This document shows positions 8,686 through 17,857 of a stretch of 64,000 nucleotides of DNA, in pieces (position 1 is the stretch's first letter; every line of letters begins with the position of its first letter). Origin of the DNA: Lysobacter terrestris (GTDB lineage: Bacteria > Pseudomonadota > Gammaproteobacteria > Xanthomonadales > Xanthomonadaceae); assembly GCF_014489475.1 (NCBI RefSeq), contig NZ_CP060820.1:372001-436000 (forward strand). Reading direction: 5' to 3'. Below the pieces are notes generated by a model. That model was not told the DNA's origin. It searched no databases and worked only from the letters and a program-made list of their open reading frames with translations. Position numbers and translations under genes: made by a program.

Positions 8686-9309
8686 TCACTTCTGCTTCCA
8701 CGCCCCGCCGCTCTGGTACCACCAGCCGGAGCGCGCGCTGGCGATCCACTGCCGGGCGAAGACGTCGCGGATCTGCGCTTCCCATTCCGGATGGCCATTG
8801 GCGACGGCGACCTCGCGGTACACCGCCTTGCGGTCGCGGTTGTCGTCGGCCACGGCCTGGTTCACGGCAACGCGGTCCTTGAGCGCGAGCTTCGCCGCAT
8901 CGCGCACGACCACGGTGCCGTCACTGGCGAAGCCGAGAGCTCCGGCATCGAAGCCGGCGCGCAGCTGGGCGTCGAAACGTTCGGCCATGCGCGCCTGGAT
9001 CGCCTGGATCGCCGGCGTCTTGATGGTGATGTCCGGTTGCTCCTGCGCGTGCGCGGCACCGATGCCGACCAGCGCCAGCAGGTCGACGTGGGCCAGCAGG
9101 TGCTGGCCGGGCGTGTACGCCCGCACCGCCATGCCACCGCCGTCGCCCGGAACCGGCTTCACGTTGACGTCCTTGGCATCGTCGCCGATGACCTTCTCGA
9201 CGAATTCCTTGGCCGCTTCCTTCGCTTCCGCGGCCGGGAAGTACACGTTGATCGTGACGCAGGCCGTCAACAGCACGGCGGCGACCGGGATTCCCATCAG
9301 GCGACGCAT
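8686..9309 (-). CDS. YdbL-family (DUF1318) lipoprotein with YnbE-like N-terminus
   Basis: A 207-residue envelope protein. Residues 1-16 form a signal peptide ending in the lipobox LTAC (Cys17), followed by VTINVYFPAAEAKEAA. The C-terminal half, from about residue 90, is a DUF1318/YdbL domain with VNQAVADDNRDRKAVYREVA and a final IASARSGWWYQS. In E. coli the lipoprotein YnbE and the periplasmic YdbL are separate proteins working with YdbH in an intermembrane bridge; here one polypeptide seems to carry both parts, which is inference from the short YnbE-like strand. Start ATG 9309 has GGAGGAAG just upstream. It follows the YdbH-like gene by 52 bases. Confidence 0.8.
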   Translation of the reverse strand: MRRLMGIPVAAVLLTACVTINVYFPAAEAKEAAKEFVEKVIGDDAKDVNVKPVPGDGGGMAVRAYTPGQHLLAHVDLLALVGIGAAHAQEQPDITIKTPAIQAIQARMAERFDAQLRAGFDAGALGFASDGTVVVRDAAKLALKDRVAVNQAVADDNRDRKAVYREVAVANGHPEWEAQIRDVFARQWIASARSGWWYQSGGAWKQK

Positions 9310-9361
9310 GTTCTTCCTCCAGTTGGGCGGATCTCGCTCCGCCGTTCGAATCATCAAAACA

Positions 9362-11383
9362 TCATTCGACGACAGGCTTCACGTCGCCCTTGCCGATCGC
9401 ACCGAGGCGCTCCACCAGCGTCGGCCAGTCGACCCGTCGGTTGAAGCCCACCACCGTCAATCGTGGCAGGCCCGAACCCGCGACGATAATAAATCCCCGT
9501 CCGGCTGAACCCAGTCCGTCCATGCTGCAGACGTCGTCGGCCAGCCGGCACGAAATGCCGATGCGCGAATAGCCGAAGTCGTCGAACAGGCCGATCAGCT
9601 GCGACTGCAGGCTGCCGGTGAACGAGGCATCGCCGACGCTGGAAAGATCCTGCACGGCGCGCTGGCTGATCCGCTGGCGCACGCCCGGCTTGCGTTGCGT
9701 GTGCAGCATCGCGTCGAAGGCGACCGGTTGCCAGTCGACCATGCGCAGCGCATCGATGCGGCCGTCGAGGCGGCCGGTGATGCTGCCGAAACCGAACACG
9801 CCGGTCAGCGCCTCCAGGTCCAGGTCGTCCATCGCCACGTCGGCCGACAACGTCGGGGCGACGCCGAACGGCCGCTCCATCGACAGCGACGACACCTCGA
9901 TCGCGCCGTCGAACACGCGCATGCGCAGGCCGCCGTCGAAATCCAGCCGTTCGCTGGCGTAGTGCGCCAGCGGAATCTCGCCGCTCAGCTCACCGGTGAA
10001 CGCGGGCCAGTCCAATGCCTTCGCCAGCTGGCCGACATCGAGTTGCGCCAGCGTCATGCCGAAGCGGACATCCAGGCCCTGGTCGCCCGCGGGCGGGCGC
10101 AGCGCGAGGTGGTCGAAACGGAGCTGGCCACCGAGCATCGGCACGCTGACCGGCTCGCGGAAATGCAGCGCGCCACCGTTGCTGGCGAACGGCAATCGCG
10201 CCGCGCCGAAGCGCAAGCCGTAGAGCTGCCCGCCCTGCCATGCCAGTTCCGAGTCCACCGATGCGCCCGCCGAGAGCGCCAGGTTGCCGTCGAGCCGGTC
10301 GAAGCCGAAGCGCTGCTCCGGATCGACAATCGACACGCCGTGCAGGGACGCACGCAGGTCCTGCAGCGTCCCCTTCTCGACGCTCAGCGTCGCGTCGGCG
10401 GCACCGTCGAACTGCAACTGCGCCAGGCCCGCCACGCCCAGCCAGCCGGACAGGTAGGCATCGCGCAGCGGCGCGAGATCCGGGCTGCGCAGTTGCAGGT
10501 CCAATGCCGCGAGGCCGCCATCGGGCGTGAGCGCCGCCCGGCCCTCCGCGCGCAGCACCCCGTCGTCGTACCAGCGCAGGCGCGGCAGCTGCCAGCCCCG
10601 CCCGGCCTGCTGCGTGGCTTCGATGTCGACTGCGACCGCACGCTGCTGCAGCGACACGTAGGCGTTGCCCAACAGCAGCTCCCCGCCGTGCAACCCGCCG
10701 CGCACCTGGGCGCGATCGCGGTCGGCGAAGGACAGGGCCAGCGTCAGGTCGGCGCCGACGTTTTCGGCGGCGATGGTGCCATCGGGCGTGTCGAAGGCAC
10801 CGCCACTCACGCGCAGCGGACCTTCGACCCGTAGCGGCTGCTTCGCGGGCGCGATCACGTCCAGTCGGCCGTCGAGGGTGCCGCCGGTGATGCGGGCGTC
10901 GTCCCACGCGGCGGCGAGCAAGGCCTGCGCCCAGGCCAGCGGGACACGGACCAGGTCGATCTCGGTGCGGTCGGGGGTGGCCGCATCGCGCTGCAGCGAC
11001 AACGCGCTCGTCCCGCGCGACAGGCGCGCCGCGGTGGTCGCCACGCCGAGGTCCAGGGCGAGGTGCAGCGGCGCCGCGCGCCCGCTGCGCAGCTCGCCCG
11101 CGCAGCGCCAGCCGCCGTTGCCATCGCGTTGCAGGGGGCATTGCCACGCCAGGTCGGCGAAGCGGTAACCCAGGTCCGGAGCATCCACGCGGCGCGCGCG
11201 CAGGTGCAGGGTTCCCTGCGGTGCGGCCTGCGGCCAATCCAGTCGCACCTCCACCCCCTGCAGGGTCGCCACCGGCGTCGTCACCTGGGCAATGCGCGCG
11301 GTCATGGATCGTGCGTGCGCCGGCCCGACCGCGACGGCGGCCAGGCCCAGGCAGCACAGCAGGCGTAACATCCAAGGCGACAT
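9362..11383 (-). CDS. YdbH-like intermembrane transport protein (AsmA/TamB-like fold)
   Basis: About 673 residues: an N-terminal hydrophobic signal or anchor (MSPWMLRLLCCLGLAAV) and then a long run of alternating short amphipathic strands and G/D turns, typical of the repeating-beta-groove AsmA/TamB/YdbH superfamily that moves phospholipids to the outer membrane. The C-terminus DGLGSAGRGFIIVAGSGLP is a YdbH-type ending. I have no exact motif for the family, so identification rests on fold-like composition, length and the adjacent ydbL-like gene. The start is uncertain: ATG 11383 gives a clean signal, ATG 11410 and 11458 are alternatives, and none has a good ribosome site. Confidence 0.7.
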   Translation of the reverse strand: MSPWMLRLLCCLGLAAVAVGPAHARSMTARIAQVTTPVATLQGVEVRLDWPQAAPQGTLHLRARRVDAPDLGYRFADLAWQCPLQRDGNGGWRCAGELRSGRAAPLHLALDLGVATTAARLSRGTSALSLQRDAATPDRTEIDLVRVPLAWAQALLAAAWDDARITGGTLDGRLDVIAPAKQPLRVEGPLRVSGGAFDTPDGTIAAENVGADLTLALSFADRDRAQVRGGLHGGELLLGNAYVSLQQRAVAVDIEATQQAGRGWQLPRLRWYDDGVLRAEGRAALTPDGGLAALDLQLRSPDLAPLRDAYLSGWLGVAGLAQLQFDGAADATLSVEKGTLQDLRASLHGVSIVDPEQRFGFDRLDGNLALSAGASVDSELAWQGGQLYGLRFGAARLPFASNGGALHFREPVSVPMLGGQLRFDHLALRPPAGDQGLDVRFGMTLAQLDVGQLAKALDWPAFTGELSGEIPLAHYASERLDFDGGLRMRVFDGAIEVSSLSMERPFGVAPTLSADVAMDDLDLEALTGVFGFGSITGRLDGRIDALRMVDWQPVAFDAMLHTQRKPGVRQRISQRAVQDLSSVGDASFTGSLQSQLIGLFDDFGYSRIGISCRLADDVCSMDGLGSAGRGFIIVAGSGLPRLTVVGFNRRVDWPTLVERLGAIGKGDVKPVVE

Positions 11384-11415
11384 TCGGAAAGGATACCGAT
11401 CGGAGTGCATAGACC

Positions 11416-12159
11416 ATGACATCAGCACCCATGACACCCGCGCCCGTGACATCGGCACCCCGCGTCCTGCTGGTGGAAGACGATCCCGTCAGCCGTGCCT
11501 TCCTCACCGTCGCGGTGCAGGCGCTGCCGGCCACCGTCGATGCCGCCGACAGCATGGCGGCGGCAATCGCGCTGGCCGCCGCCGGCCCTTACGACCTGTG
11601 GCTGATCGATGCCAACCTGCCCGACGGCAGCGGCGCGCAACTGCTGGCACGCCTGCGCGGTCGCGATGCCACGCCCCCCGCGCTCGCGCACACCGCCACC
11701 GCCGATGCCGATACCCGGCAGGCGCTGCTGGGCGCCGGCTTCCGCGACGTGCTGGTCAAACCGGTCCCCGCGAACGTGGTGAAGGCGGCGCTGCGGGAGG
11801 CGTTGGGCCTGGGTCCCGCACCGCCGCCCGGCGCGCTCGCCGATTGGGACGACGAAACCGCCACGCGCGCGCTCAACGGCAACCGCGAGCACATCGCGGC
11901 GCTGCGCAAGCTCTTCCTCGCCGAGCTGCCGGCCGTTATCGACCGCGTGCGCAATGCCTTCCGCAACGAGGACTTCCAGGGGCTGCACGCGGAACTGCAC
12001 CGGCTGCGCGCCAGTTGCGGTTTCGTCGGCGCCACCCGGCTCCAGCAGGCGGTGCAGCGCCTGGGCGAGGACGATCGCTCGCACCTGCGCCTGCAGGATT
12101 TCACCCTTGCCTCGCAGGCATTGCTGGAATCCGTCGCCCCGGTGGCGACGCCGGGCTGA
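11416..12159 (+). CDS. Response regulator with C-terminal Hpt domain
   Basis: A 247-residue two-domain phosphorelay protein. Residues 16-130 are a receiver domain: acidic pair ED (21-22), phospho-acceptor Asp65 in LIDANLPDGSG, Thr93 and Lys115 (VLVKPV). Residues about 145-240 form a four-helix Hpt domain with the candidate phosphorylated His195 in ELHRLRASCGFVGA, where the usual Gly after the basic residue is Ala. There is no output domain and no kinase next door, so it is an orphan intermediate. It is divergent from the ydbH-like gene (32 bases apart from my start) and converges on recO. Confidence 0.85.
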   Translation: MTSAPMTPAPVTSAPRVLLVEDDPVSRAFLTVAVQALPATVDAADSMAAAIALAAAGPYDLWLIDANLPDGSGAQLLARLRGRDATPPALAHTATADADTRQALLGAGFRDVLVKPVPANVVKAALREALGLGPAPPPGALADWDDETATRALNGNREHIAALRKLFLAELPAVIDRVRNAFRNEDFQGLHAELHRLRASCGFVGATRLQQAVQRLGEDDRSHLRLQDFTLASQALLESVAPVATPG

Positions 12160-12174
12160 GCGCGTAGCGCAGCC

Positions 12175-12906
12175 TCAATCGCTGGGCGACACCCGAGCCA
12201 GCTCGCCCAGCATTTCCCACGATTTCAGGCCGCGGGCGCCGAGGTGGAAGGCCAGGACCTCGCGCATCGGACGCCGCAGGCTGATGAGGTCCTCGTCGAC
12301 CGGCAGCACGTCCGCGCCCAGCGCAAGCAGGGCGCGCCCGGTCGCGGCGCTGCGCCGGTCGCCGTGGCCGCGGTCCGCCAACAGGCGGCGCGGGCCATTC
12401 TCCGGATCCAGGCGATAACGCGCGGCCGCGTCGACCGGCAGGCCCTCGCCGTCGCTGCTCCAGTCGAAACCGAAACCCAGTGCGTCGAGCAGGTCGCGTT
12501 CGAAACGGCGCAGCGTCCACGCCAGCGACTCCGCCGATCCCAGGCGCAGGCGCGCGAGGCGATAGGCTTCGAACAGCTCCGGCTGCGGATCGCCGCGCGG
12601 GGCGAGGCGCATCGTGAGTTCGTTGAGATAGAAGCCGGCGAGCATGGCGTCGCCGACGAGCCGCGGCGCGGCGTCGAGCGCCTCCGCCGCCGAGAGCGTC
12701 GCCAGCTCGCCGCGCTGCACCGCATCGAAGCGGATGAACTGCAACGGCTGCAGGGCCGCGCGCAGCAGGTGCCGCTTCGGACCGTGCACGCCGCGTGCGA
12801 CCAGGCCCAGGCGACCGTGCTCAGCAGCGAGCACTTCCACCAGCAGGCTGCTTTCGCGCCATGGCCGCGTGTGCAGGACGAAAGCGGGCTCGGCCGCGAA
12901 CCGCAT
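12175..12906 (-). CDS. recO: DNA repair protein RecO
   Basis: A 243-residue RecO: N-terminal OB fold ([21 protein letters not shown] region, then [12 protein letters not shown]) and a helical C-terminal part with [16 protein letters not shown], conserved in the family. It binds single-stranded DNA and SSB and loads RecA together with RecR, whose gene is also in this window at 42907. Gammaproteobacterial RecO commonly lacks the zinc cysteines, and none is seen. It is the last gene of the lepA-lepB-rnc-era-recO run, 18 bases after era. Confidence 0.92.
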   Translation of the reverse strand: MRFAAEPAFVLHTRPWRESSLLVEVLAAEHGRLGLVARGVHGPKRHLLRAALQPLQFIRFDAVQRGELATLSAAEALDAAPRLVGDAMLAGFYLNELTMRLAPRGDPQPELFEAYRLARLRLGSAESLAWTLRRFERDLLDALGFGFDWSSDGEGLPVDAAARYRLDPENGPRRLLADRGHGDRRSAATGRALLALGADVLPVDEDLISLRRPMREVLAFHLGARGLKSWEMLGELARVSPSD

Positions 12907-12924
12907 CGTCGTTATGCGACCGCG

Positions 12925-13833
12925 TCAGTCGTTGTAGCCGAACGCGCGCAATGCCGCCTCGTCGTCGGACCAGCCCTCGCGCACCCGCACCCAGGTCTCG
13001 AGGAAGACCTTGGAGCCGAACAGGCGCTCCATCTGCAGGCGTGACTTGGTGCCGATCTCGCGCAGCCGTTCGCCGCCCTTGCCGATGACGATCAACTTCT
13101 GGCCTTCGCGCTCGACCCAGATCACGGCACCGATGCGCAGCAGCACGCCCTTCGGCGACGGCTCCTCGACGAAGCGTTCGATCTCCACGGTGGTCGCGTA
13201 GGGCAGTTCCTCGCCGAGCTGGCGCATCAACTGTTCGCGCACGAGTTCGCCCGCCAGGAAGCGCTGGCTCTTGTCGGTGATCTCGTCTTCGCCGTACAGC
13301 GCCGGCTGCTCGGGCAGCTGCGCGAGCACGCTCTTGACCAGCGCTTCGAGCCCGCTGCGCTTGAGCGCGGAGATCGGGTGCACGCCGGCGAAGTCGCGAC
13401 CCTCGCTGACCTTCGCCAGGTACGGCAGCAGCGCGCTCTTGTCGCTGACGCGGTCGACCTGGTTCACCACCAGGATCACCGGCAAGGCGGCATCCTTCAG
13501 TGCGTCGTAGGCGAGCGTGTCCTCGTCGTCCCATTGCCCCGCGCGCACGACGAGCAGCGCCGCATCGACCCCTTCAAGCGCGCCACGGGCGGCACGGTTC
13601 ATGAGGCGGTTCATGGCGCGCTTCTGCTCGCGGTGGATGCCGGGGGTGTCCACCAGCAGCAGCTGGCCTTCCGGGAAGGTCGCGATGCCGAGCAGGCGAT
13701 GGCGCGTGGTCTGCGGCCGCGGCGAGACGATGCTGACCTTGGCGCCGACGAGGGCGTTGACCAAGGTGGATTTGCCGACGTTCGGCCGGCCGATGACGGC
13801 GACGTGGCCGGCGCGATGCATGGGATGTGTCAT
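12925..13833 (-). CDS. era: GTPase Era
   Basis: A 302-residue GTPase. G1 is [10 protein letters not shown] (about residues 15-24), G2 lies in [15 protein letters not shown]3 is VDTPGIH and G4 is VVNQVD; the C-terminal KH RNA-binding domain has [12 protein letters not shown]. Era binds the 3' end of 16S rRNA and is required for 30S maturation. I chose ATG 13833 ([15 protein letters not shown]); the ORF can be extended to 13869 but gains nothing family-like. Located 64 bases after rnc in the same direction, the standard rnc-era-recO order. Confidence 0.95.
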   Translation of the reverse strand: MTHPMHRAGHVAVIGRPNVGKSTLVNALVGAKVSIVSPRPQTTRHRLLGIATFPEGQLLLVDTPGIHREQKRAMNRLMNRAARGALEGVDAALLVVRAGQWDDEDTLAYDALKDAALPVILVVNQVDRVSDKSALLPYLAKVSEGRDFAGVHPISALKRSGLEALVKSVLAQLPEQPALYGEDEITDKSQRFLAGELVREQLMRQLGEELPYATTVEIERFVEEPSPKGVLLRIGAVIWVEREGQKLIVIGKGGERLREIGTKSRLQMERLFGSKVFLETWVRVREGWSDDEAALRAFGYND

Positions 13834-13897
13834 GGAAAGAATTGTCCGCCCCGCGCTGCCCGAGGGCAAACCGCGGCGCTAGTGGCGTTGGTGGAAA

Positions 13898-14554
13898 TCA
13901 GGCGGCGCCGAGCTGCGCCAGCGCGGCCTCGGCGGCTACCTGCTCGGCGGCGCGGCGCGAGCCGCCCTCGCCGTCCGTCACCAGCGCGGGATTCTGCAGG
14001 GTGCAGGTGACATGGAAGGTCTTGGCGTGTTCTTCGCCGCTTTCGGAGACCAGTGCGTACACGGGAAGCGGCTTCTGCTTGCCCTGCAGCCATTCCTGCA
14101 GCCGCGTCTTCGGGTCCTTGCCGACCTTGTGCGGGGGCGGCAAGGCGTCCATGGCCGGCTGGAACCAGGGCAGGACCGCGGCGCGGCAGGTTTCGAAACC
14201 GCTGTCGAGGTAGATCGCGGCCACCACCGCCTCGAGCGCATCGGCGAGGATGGAATCGCGGCGATGGCCGCCGGATTTCATTTCCCCCGGGCCCAGGATC
14301 AGCTTGGCGCCCAGGTCGAGTTGCCGGGCGATCGGTGCCAGGGCGGATTCGCGCACCAGTTCGGCGCGGGCGCGGGTCAAGGCGCCTTCATCGGCATGGG
14401 GCCAATGCTGGAACAGCGCCTCGGCGACGATCAGGTTGACCAGGGCGTCGCCGAGGAACTCGAGGCGCTCGTTGTGCGGAGCGCCTGCGCTGCGGTGGGT
14501 CAGGGCTTGGGTGAGCAGACCCGGGTTGGAGAACGGGTGACCCGGAATGTTCAC
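13898..14554 (-). CDS. rnc: Ribonuclease III
   Basis: A 218-residue RNase III. The signature [13 protein letters not shown] and the second acidic site [16 protein letters not shown] form the Mg-binding nuclease centre, and the C-terminal double-stranded-RNA-binding domain begins at [11 protein letters not shown] and ends in [11 protein letters not shown]. It processes rRNA precursors and structured mRNAs. The start is GTG at 14554; its GTGA overlaps the stop of the DUF4845 gene, which supports the start and suggests coupling. Confidence 0.95.
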   Translation of the reverse strand: MNIPGHPFSNPGLLTQALTHRSAGAPHNERLEFLGDALVNLIVAEALFQHWPHADEGALTRARAELVRESALAPIARQLDLGAKLILGPGEMKSGGHRRDSILADALEAVVAAIYLDSGFETCRAAVLPWFQPAMDALPPPHKVGKDPKTRLQEWLQGKQKPLPVYALVSESGEEHAKTFHVTCTLQNPALVTDGEGGSRRAAEQVAAEAALAQLGAA

Positions 14555-14928
14555 TCTCCGGCTTTGCGCGTGAGGACCTTCTCCGCGTGGAACTTGCCGA
14601 CGACGTCGAGGTTGGCGATCAGCTCGCGGCGGCTCTCGTAGTCGACGATCACGATCCAGCTGGTTTCGCGACGCTCCACCTTGACGTCGTCATGCTTGAT
14701 CGTCTCGGCATAGCTCATGTACAGCCGCTTGAAGAACATCTGTTCGACTTCGCCCGCGCTCTTGTTGGCGATGCCGTCCTCGTTGGCCAGGCTGGCCAGC
14801 GCCTTCTTGACCGCATAGAACTCCGTGTACATCGGCACGAGCTTCATGCCGACATAGATGAACAGGCCAGCGATCGCCAGCACGATGACGAACCCGATCA
14901 GGGTCAGACCGCTCTGCTTATTCTTCAT
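14551..14928 (-). CDS. DUF4845 membrane protein
   Basis: A 125-residue protein with one N-terminal membrane helix ([20 protein letters not shown], residues 9-28) resembling a type IV pilin-like leader, then a soluble domain of about 90 residues. The family regularly lies between lepB and rnc in gamma- and betaproteobacteria, as here (25 bases after lepB, four-base overlap with rnc). Function unknown; the position suggests a link to secretion or membrane-associated translation, not demonstrated. Confidence 0.85.
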   Translation of the reverse strand: MKNKQSGLTLIGFVIVLAIAGLFIYVGMKLVPMYTEFYAVKKALASLANEDGIANKSAGEVEQMFFKRLYMSYAETIKHDDVKVERRETSWIVIVDYESRRELIANLDVVGKFHAEKVLTRKAGE

Positions 14929-14953
14929 CCCAGTCCCCTAAGTGGTGTGTAGC

Positions 14954-15757
14954 TCAACGGATGCCAGTGCCGATCCGCCGGTATTCGAGGCCGCCGTCCC
15001 AGCTCATCCAGATCAGGAATGCCTTGCCGCGGAGCTGGCTCTCCGGCAATACGCCCCAGTATCGGCTGTCGTCGCTGTTCTTGCGGTTGTCGCCCATCAC
15101 GAAATAATGCCCCTGCGGCACTTCCCATTCGCCCTCCCCTGGATCCATGAACGGCGAAGCCGAGGATTCGAGGACGGAATGCGGGCGCCCGGGCAGATTC
15201 TCACGCAATTCGAGGGAACCCGTCATCTCGGCCCCCTTGCCGGTCCCCTGGTAGGTGCCGATCTCCTCGTAAGCGAGCGGCGTGCCGTTCACGGTCACCT
15301 GGTTGGCGTGGTAACCGATGCGGTCGCCCGGCAGGCCGATCACCCGCTTGATGAAGTCGACACCCTTGTTCGGGTCGTCCGCACCGCGGCCGGGGAAATG
15401 GAAGACCACCACGTCGCCGCGCTGCGGCTCGCCCACCCCGATGAACTTCTTGTTGGTGATCGGCAGGCGCAGGCCGTAGGCGAACTTGTTGACCAGGATG
15501 AAGTCGCCGGTCAGCAGCGTCGGCATCATCGAATTGGACGGGATGCGGAACGGCTCGGCGACGAAGCTGCGCAGGATCAGCACGACCGCCAGGACCGGGA
15601 AGAAGGCCTTGGAGTAGTCGATGACGAACGGCTCCTCGCCTTCGTCCAGCAACCCGGAGGCGGCGGCGCGACGCTTGGACAGGAACAACTTGTCCAGCAA
15701 CCAGACCACGCCCGTGAACAGGGTCAGGACGACGAGGATGATCTCAAACCACTTCAT
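14954..15757 (-). CDS. lepB: Signal peptidase I
   Basis: A 267-residue inner-membrane serine protease that removes signal peptides from exported proteins. Two N-terminal membrane segments (about 5-22 and 51-67) precede the catalytic Ser76 in IPSNSMMPTL and the general base Lys137 in IKRVIGLPGD; MGDNRKNSDDSR is the conserved box E. Start ATG 15757 is set by AAGGAG eight bases upstream; a longer frame to 15865 lacks this support. It follows lepA by 180 bases, the classical lepA-lepB order. Confidence 0.95.
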   Translation of the reverse strand: MKWFEIILVVLTLFTGVVWLLDKLFLSKRRAAASGLLDEGEEPFVIDYSKAFFPVLAVVLILRSFVAEPFRIPSNSMMPTLLTGDFILVNKFAYGLRLPITNKKFIGVGEPQRGDVVVFHFPGRGADDPNKGVDFIKRVIGLPGDRIGYHANQVTVNGTPLAYEEIGTYQGTGKGAEMTGSLELRENLPGRPHSVLESSASPFMDPGEGEWEVPQGHYFVMGDNRKNSDDSRYWGVLPESQLRGKAFLIWMSWDGGLEYRRIGTGIR

Positions 15758-15937
15758 GCTTGCTCCTTGGGAGCCGGAATTCGGAACACGGGACGGAAAC
15801 CGGTACGGCGACAGCGCGAGTTGCGTCGGAGCATAGCGAGGGACCGGCTCGGAATGGAACTGCACGCAGAAGCACCCGCGCCGTGCCCGGAGTGACGGAC
15901 CAGGACGACACCTATCCCCGATTCCCCGCTGCGGACG

Positions 15938-17731
15938 TCACTTGCTGTCCACCTGCAGCACGGCCAGGAAGGCTTCCTGCGGAATCTCCACGCGGCCCAC
16001 CTGCTTCATCCGCTTCTTGCCCTCTTTCTGCTTCTCGAGGAGCTTCTTCTTGCGGCTGATGTCGCCGCCGTAGCACTTGGCGAGCACGTTCTTGCGCATG
16101 GCCTTGACCGTGCTGCGGGCGATGATCTGCGAGCCGATCGCGGCCTGGATCGCCACGTCGAACATCTGCCGCGGGATCAGCTCCTTCATCTTCTCGCACA
16201 GTTCGCGGCCGCGACGATCGGCGTGGCTGCGGTGGACGATGATCGACAATGCATCGACCTTGTCGCCATTGATCAGCGTGTCCACGCGCACGAACGGACC
16301 GGCGTCGAAGCGCAGGAAGTGGTAATCCAGCGATGCATAGCCGCGCGACACCGACTTCAGCTTGTCGAAGAAGTCGAGCACCACTTCCGCCATCGGCAAC
16401 TCGTAGCTGATCTGCACCTGGCTGGCGAGGTACTGGATGCCCAGCTGCACGCCGCGCTTCTCTTCGCACAGCTTGATGATGTTGCCGATGTAGGCTTCTG
16501 GCGTGAGGATGTTGGCGCGGATGATCGGCTCGCGGATCTCCTCGACCATGTTCACCGGCGGCAGCTTGGCCGGGTTGTCCATCGGCACGATGGTGCCGTC
16601 GGTCTTGAGCACCTCGTAGATCACCGTCGGCGCGGTGCTGATCAGGTTGAGGTTGTATTCGCGCTCCAGGCGCTCCTGCACGATCTCCATGTGCAGCATG
16701 CCTAGGAAGCCGCAGCGGAAGCCGAAGCCCATCGCCTCGGAGCTTTCCGGCTCGAAGCGCAGCGCGGCGTCGTTGAGGCGCAGCTTGTCCAGCGATTCGC
16801 GCAGCGCCGGGTAATCCTCGGCATCGACCGGGAACAGGCCGGCGAACACGCGCGGCTGCATTTCCTGGAAGCCCGGCAGTGGTTTCGACGCCGGATCGCT
16901 CGCCAGCGTCAGCGTGTCGCCGACCGGCGCGCCGTGCACGTCTTTCACCGACGCGGTGATCCAGCCCACCTCGCCCGCGCCGAGCTTGCTCAGCACCTTG
17001 CGCTTGGGCGTGAACACGCCAACGCTGTCGACCTGGTGGGTACGGCCGGTCGACATCACCAGGATCTTGCTGCCCGGGGTGATCTCGCCCTGCATCACGC
17101 GCACCAGCGACACCACGCCGAGGTAGTTGTCGAACCACGAGTCGATGATCAGCGCCTGCAGCTTGTCGGTGTCGCGCGGCTTCGGCGGCGGGATGCGATG
17201 GACGATCGCCTCCAGCACCAGTTCGACGTTGAGGCCGGTCTTGGCGCTGATCGCCACCGCATCCTCGGCGTCGATGCCGATCACGGCCTCGATCTCGGCC
17301 TTGGCGCGATCGACGTCCGCGGTCGGCAGGTCGATCTTGTTGAGCACCGGCACGACTTCCAGGCCCTGCTCGACCGCGGTGTAGCAGTTGGCGACCGACT
17401 GCGCTTCCACGCCCTGCGCCGCGTCGACCACCAGCAGGGCGCCTTCGCACGCGGCCAGCGAGCGGCTGACTTCGTAGCTGAAGTCGACGTGGCCGGGGGT
17501 GTCGATGAAGTTGAGCTGGTAGACCTGCCCGTCCTTCGCCTTGTACGGCAGCGAGACCGACTGGGCCTTGATGGTGATGCCACGCTCGCGCTCGATCGGA
17601 TTGGAATCGAGCACCTGCGCTTCCATCTCGCGGGCTTCGAGGCCGCCGCAGAGCTGGATGATGCGATCGGCGAGCGTCGACTTGCCGTGGTCGACGTGGG
17701 CGATGATGGAGAAATTGCGGATGTGCTGCAT
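15938..17731 (-). CDS. lepA: Elongation factor 4 (LepA)
   Basis: A 597-residue translational GTPase, full length. G1 is [14 protein letters not shown]3 [15 protein letters not shown]4 VLNKIDLP; the LepA-specific C-terminus has the RHADRRGR-like [13 protein letters not shown] and ends in the basic [17 protein letters not shown]. It back-translocates or rescues stalled ribosomes. Upstream on the minus strand a GATAAT at 17772-17777 is a plausible -10 box, so lepA may have its own promoter in addition to read-through from mucD. Confidence 0.96.
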   Translation of the reverse strand: MQHIRNFSIIAHVDHGKSTLADRIIQLCGGLEAREMEAQVLDSNPIERERGITIKAQSVSLPYKAKDGQVYQLNFIDTPGHVDFSYEVSRSLAACEGALLVVDAAQGVEAQSVANCYTAVEQGLEVVPVLNKIDLPTADVDRAKAEIEAVIGIDAEDAVAISAKTGLNVELVLEAIVHRIPPPKPRDTDKLQALIIDSWFDNYLGVVSLVRVMQGEITPGSKILVMSTGRTHQVDSVGVFTPKRKVLSKLGAGEVGWITASVKDVHGAPVGDTLTLASDPASKPLPGFQEMQPRVFAGLFPVDAEDYPALRESLDKLRLNDAALRFEPESSEAMGFGFRCGFLGMLHMEIVQERLEREYNLNLISTAPTVIYEVLKTDGTIVPMDNPAKLPPVNMVEEIREPIIRANILTPEAYIGNIIKLCEEKRGVQLGIQYLASQVQISYELPMAEVVLDFFDKLKSVSRGYASLDYHFLRFDAGPFVRVDTLINGDKVDALSIIVHRSHADRRGRELCEKMKELIPRQMFDVAIQAAIGSQIIARSTVKAMRKNVLAKCYGGDISRKKKLLEKQKEGKKRMKQVGRVEIPQEAFLAVLQVDSK

Positions 17732-17857
17732 GCGGGGCGGCTTGCTGCCGTCTCGAAAAAGTTAACGCGCGATTATCGCACACGCGACTGCACCCGCCTT
17801 GTGGGGCGGGCGCAGCGGATTTCGCGCACGGGCGGCGCCAGGCGGTCCAAGCGGCGC

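Noticed and set aside
15912-17783. 623-codon frame overlapping lepA on the same strand
   Set aside because: The other frame contains every GTPase motif of LepA, so this is a shadow.
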